Positions 34,144-34,518 of a stretch of 34,518 bases of DNA are shown piece by piece (the stretch's first letter is position 1; each line of letters opens with the position of its first letter). Origin of the DNA: Staphylococcus microti (GTDB lineage Bacteria > Bacillota > Bacilli > Staphylococcales > Staphylococcaceae). The stretch lies in assembly GCF_000934465.1 (NCBI RefSeq), contig NZ_JXWY01000040.1, forward strand, positions 1 through 34,518, in the 5' to 3' direction. The position numbers were made by a program, and so were the translations under genes. The notes under the pieces were generated by a model. It saw only the letters and a program-made list of their open reading frames with translations. It made no database searches and had not been told where the DNA came from.

Positions 34144-34518
34144 TGCAAAAAATTAGAGAAAAGTTAAGAAAATGAGTTGACTATATATAATTCACAGGCA
34201 CGTGTATCAGTTTTGAGAAGAGGTATTGGATAACTTGGGGGTATATCTTTAGAAATCGCCGAAAAACTATATAACTATCAAAAGCATCTTGAAGAAAATA
34301 GAAGCCAATCTGGTGAATAGGTGGGGTTAAGTCATTTGCAATTTGACGTTTTTTTGACACGTAAAATAACAAAACCCCTTGAAATCAATGTTTCAAGGGG
34401 TTTAAAAACGGAAACGGAGGGAGTCATTGAGTGCTTATATTTCAATGGTTACGGCATTTTGGGAACGTCTCGGGGACGTTCGCTACATACTTTTGATTAA
34501 GTTAATAGTCTTTTGTTT
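34144..34518. other. Non-coding tail at the right edge with repeats, possible element boundary
   Basis: No complete gene is seen. A 28-codon plus frame after TAA 34231, ending TAG 34318–34320, reads like a protein tail (ISLEIAEKLYNYQKHLEENR). Two TTGAC motifs follow (34342, 34353, TTGACGT and TTGACAC), then a 13-bp perfect hairpin (34372–34403) and an inverted repeat GAACGTC/GACGTTC (34463–34481). The layout recalls sequences downstream of phage-type integrases, which I cannot confirm. Confidence 0.4.
34371..34403. terminator. Strong hairpin terminator, better T-run on the minus strand
   Basis: AAACCCCTTGAAA (34372–34384) and TTTCAAGGGGTTT (34391–34403) pair over 13 bases around a six-base loop. 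The minus strand continues TTTTGTTATTTT, so a minus-strand gene may enter from beyond the window; on the plus strand the T-run is only three. Confidence 0.7.

Noticed and set aside
34181-34372. A 63-codon minus-strand frame at the right edge
   Set aside because: It would start with TTG inside the arm region of a strong terminator, has no ribosome site, and covers the plus-strand protein-like tail.
34321-34497. A 58-codon plus-strand frame running through the terminator hairpin
   Set aside because: It begins with GTG without a ribosome site and reads through a 13-bp terminator stem; not protein-like.

Overview
The window is a piece of a Staphylococcus chromosome, most likely a non-aureus species. 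The gene order yjbH–truncated haemoglobin–CYTH | relQ–nadK–rluD–mgtE–cpaA | fabI | AI-2E | agcS | esterase | YjcG | ltaA–ugtP | murE–yueH–prfC | terC–htrA–ktrD matches, as I recall it, the S. aureus core region around fabI, ypfP/ltaA and murE. Many product lengths also agree with S. aureus as I remember them (FabI 256, LtaA 396, UgtP 391, MurE 494 aa). Species-level assignment is inference.

Layout. (1) 1–2.8 kb: a long AT-rich leader starting with a 22-T run, then a large AraC-family regulator of the Rsp/Rbf type. (2) 2.9–4.9 kb, minus strand: the Spx adaptor yjbH with a truncated haemoglobin, and a CYTH phosphatase-like gene. (3) 5.0–11.0 kb, plus strand: a tight six-gene run (conserved small protein, relQ, nadK, rluD-type synthase, mgtE, cpaA) that joins alarmone synthesis, NADP supply, rRNA/tRNA modification, Mg2+ import and c-di-AMP-controlled cation/proton antiport. 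(4) 11.0–14.8 kb: accessory insertion between cpaA and fabI, with a 68-aa unknown gene and a 938-aa LPXTG surface protein carrying about 67 DADSDS hexapeptides. (5) 14.9–22.5 kb: fabI with a FapR operator, an AI-2E membrane protein, a sodium:alanine symporter, an esterase, a YjcG-type 2H protein, and the glycolipid-anchor pair ugtP–ltaA for lipoteichoic acid. (6) 22.9–26.2 kb: murE–yueH–prfC. (7) 26.3–32.5 kb: a decayed minus-strand reading frame, a yybP-ykoY (Mn2+) riboswitch ahead of a TerC-family protein, htrA, ktrD, a metallophosphatase-fold protein with an altered metal site, and a tiny membrane peptide. (8) 32.6–34.5 kb: a candidate minus-strand sRNA, then an AT-rich, AGA-codon-rich pair of unknown membrane proteins and a non-coding tail with inverted and repeated motifs that looks like the edge of an integrated element.

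Most likely new: the DADSDS surface protein and its unrecognised A region, the candidate sRNA at 32.8–32.9 kb, the foreign-looking membrane-protein pair at the right edge, the minus-strand gene remnant under the terC promoter, and the terminator-like hairpin whose 3' arm contains the esterase ribosome binding site. No tRNA, rRNA, CRISPR array or intact insertion sequence was seen.
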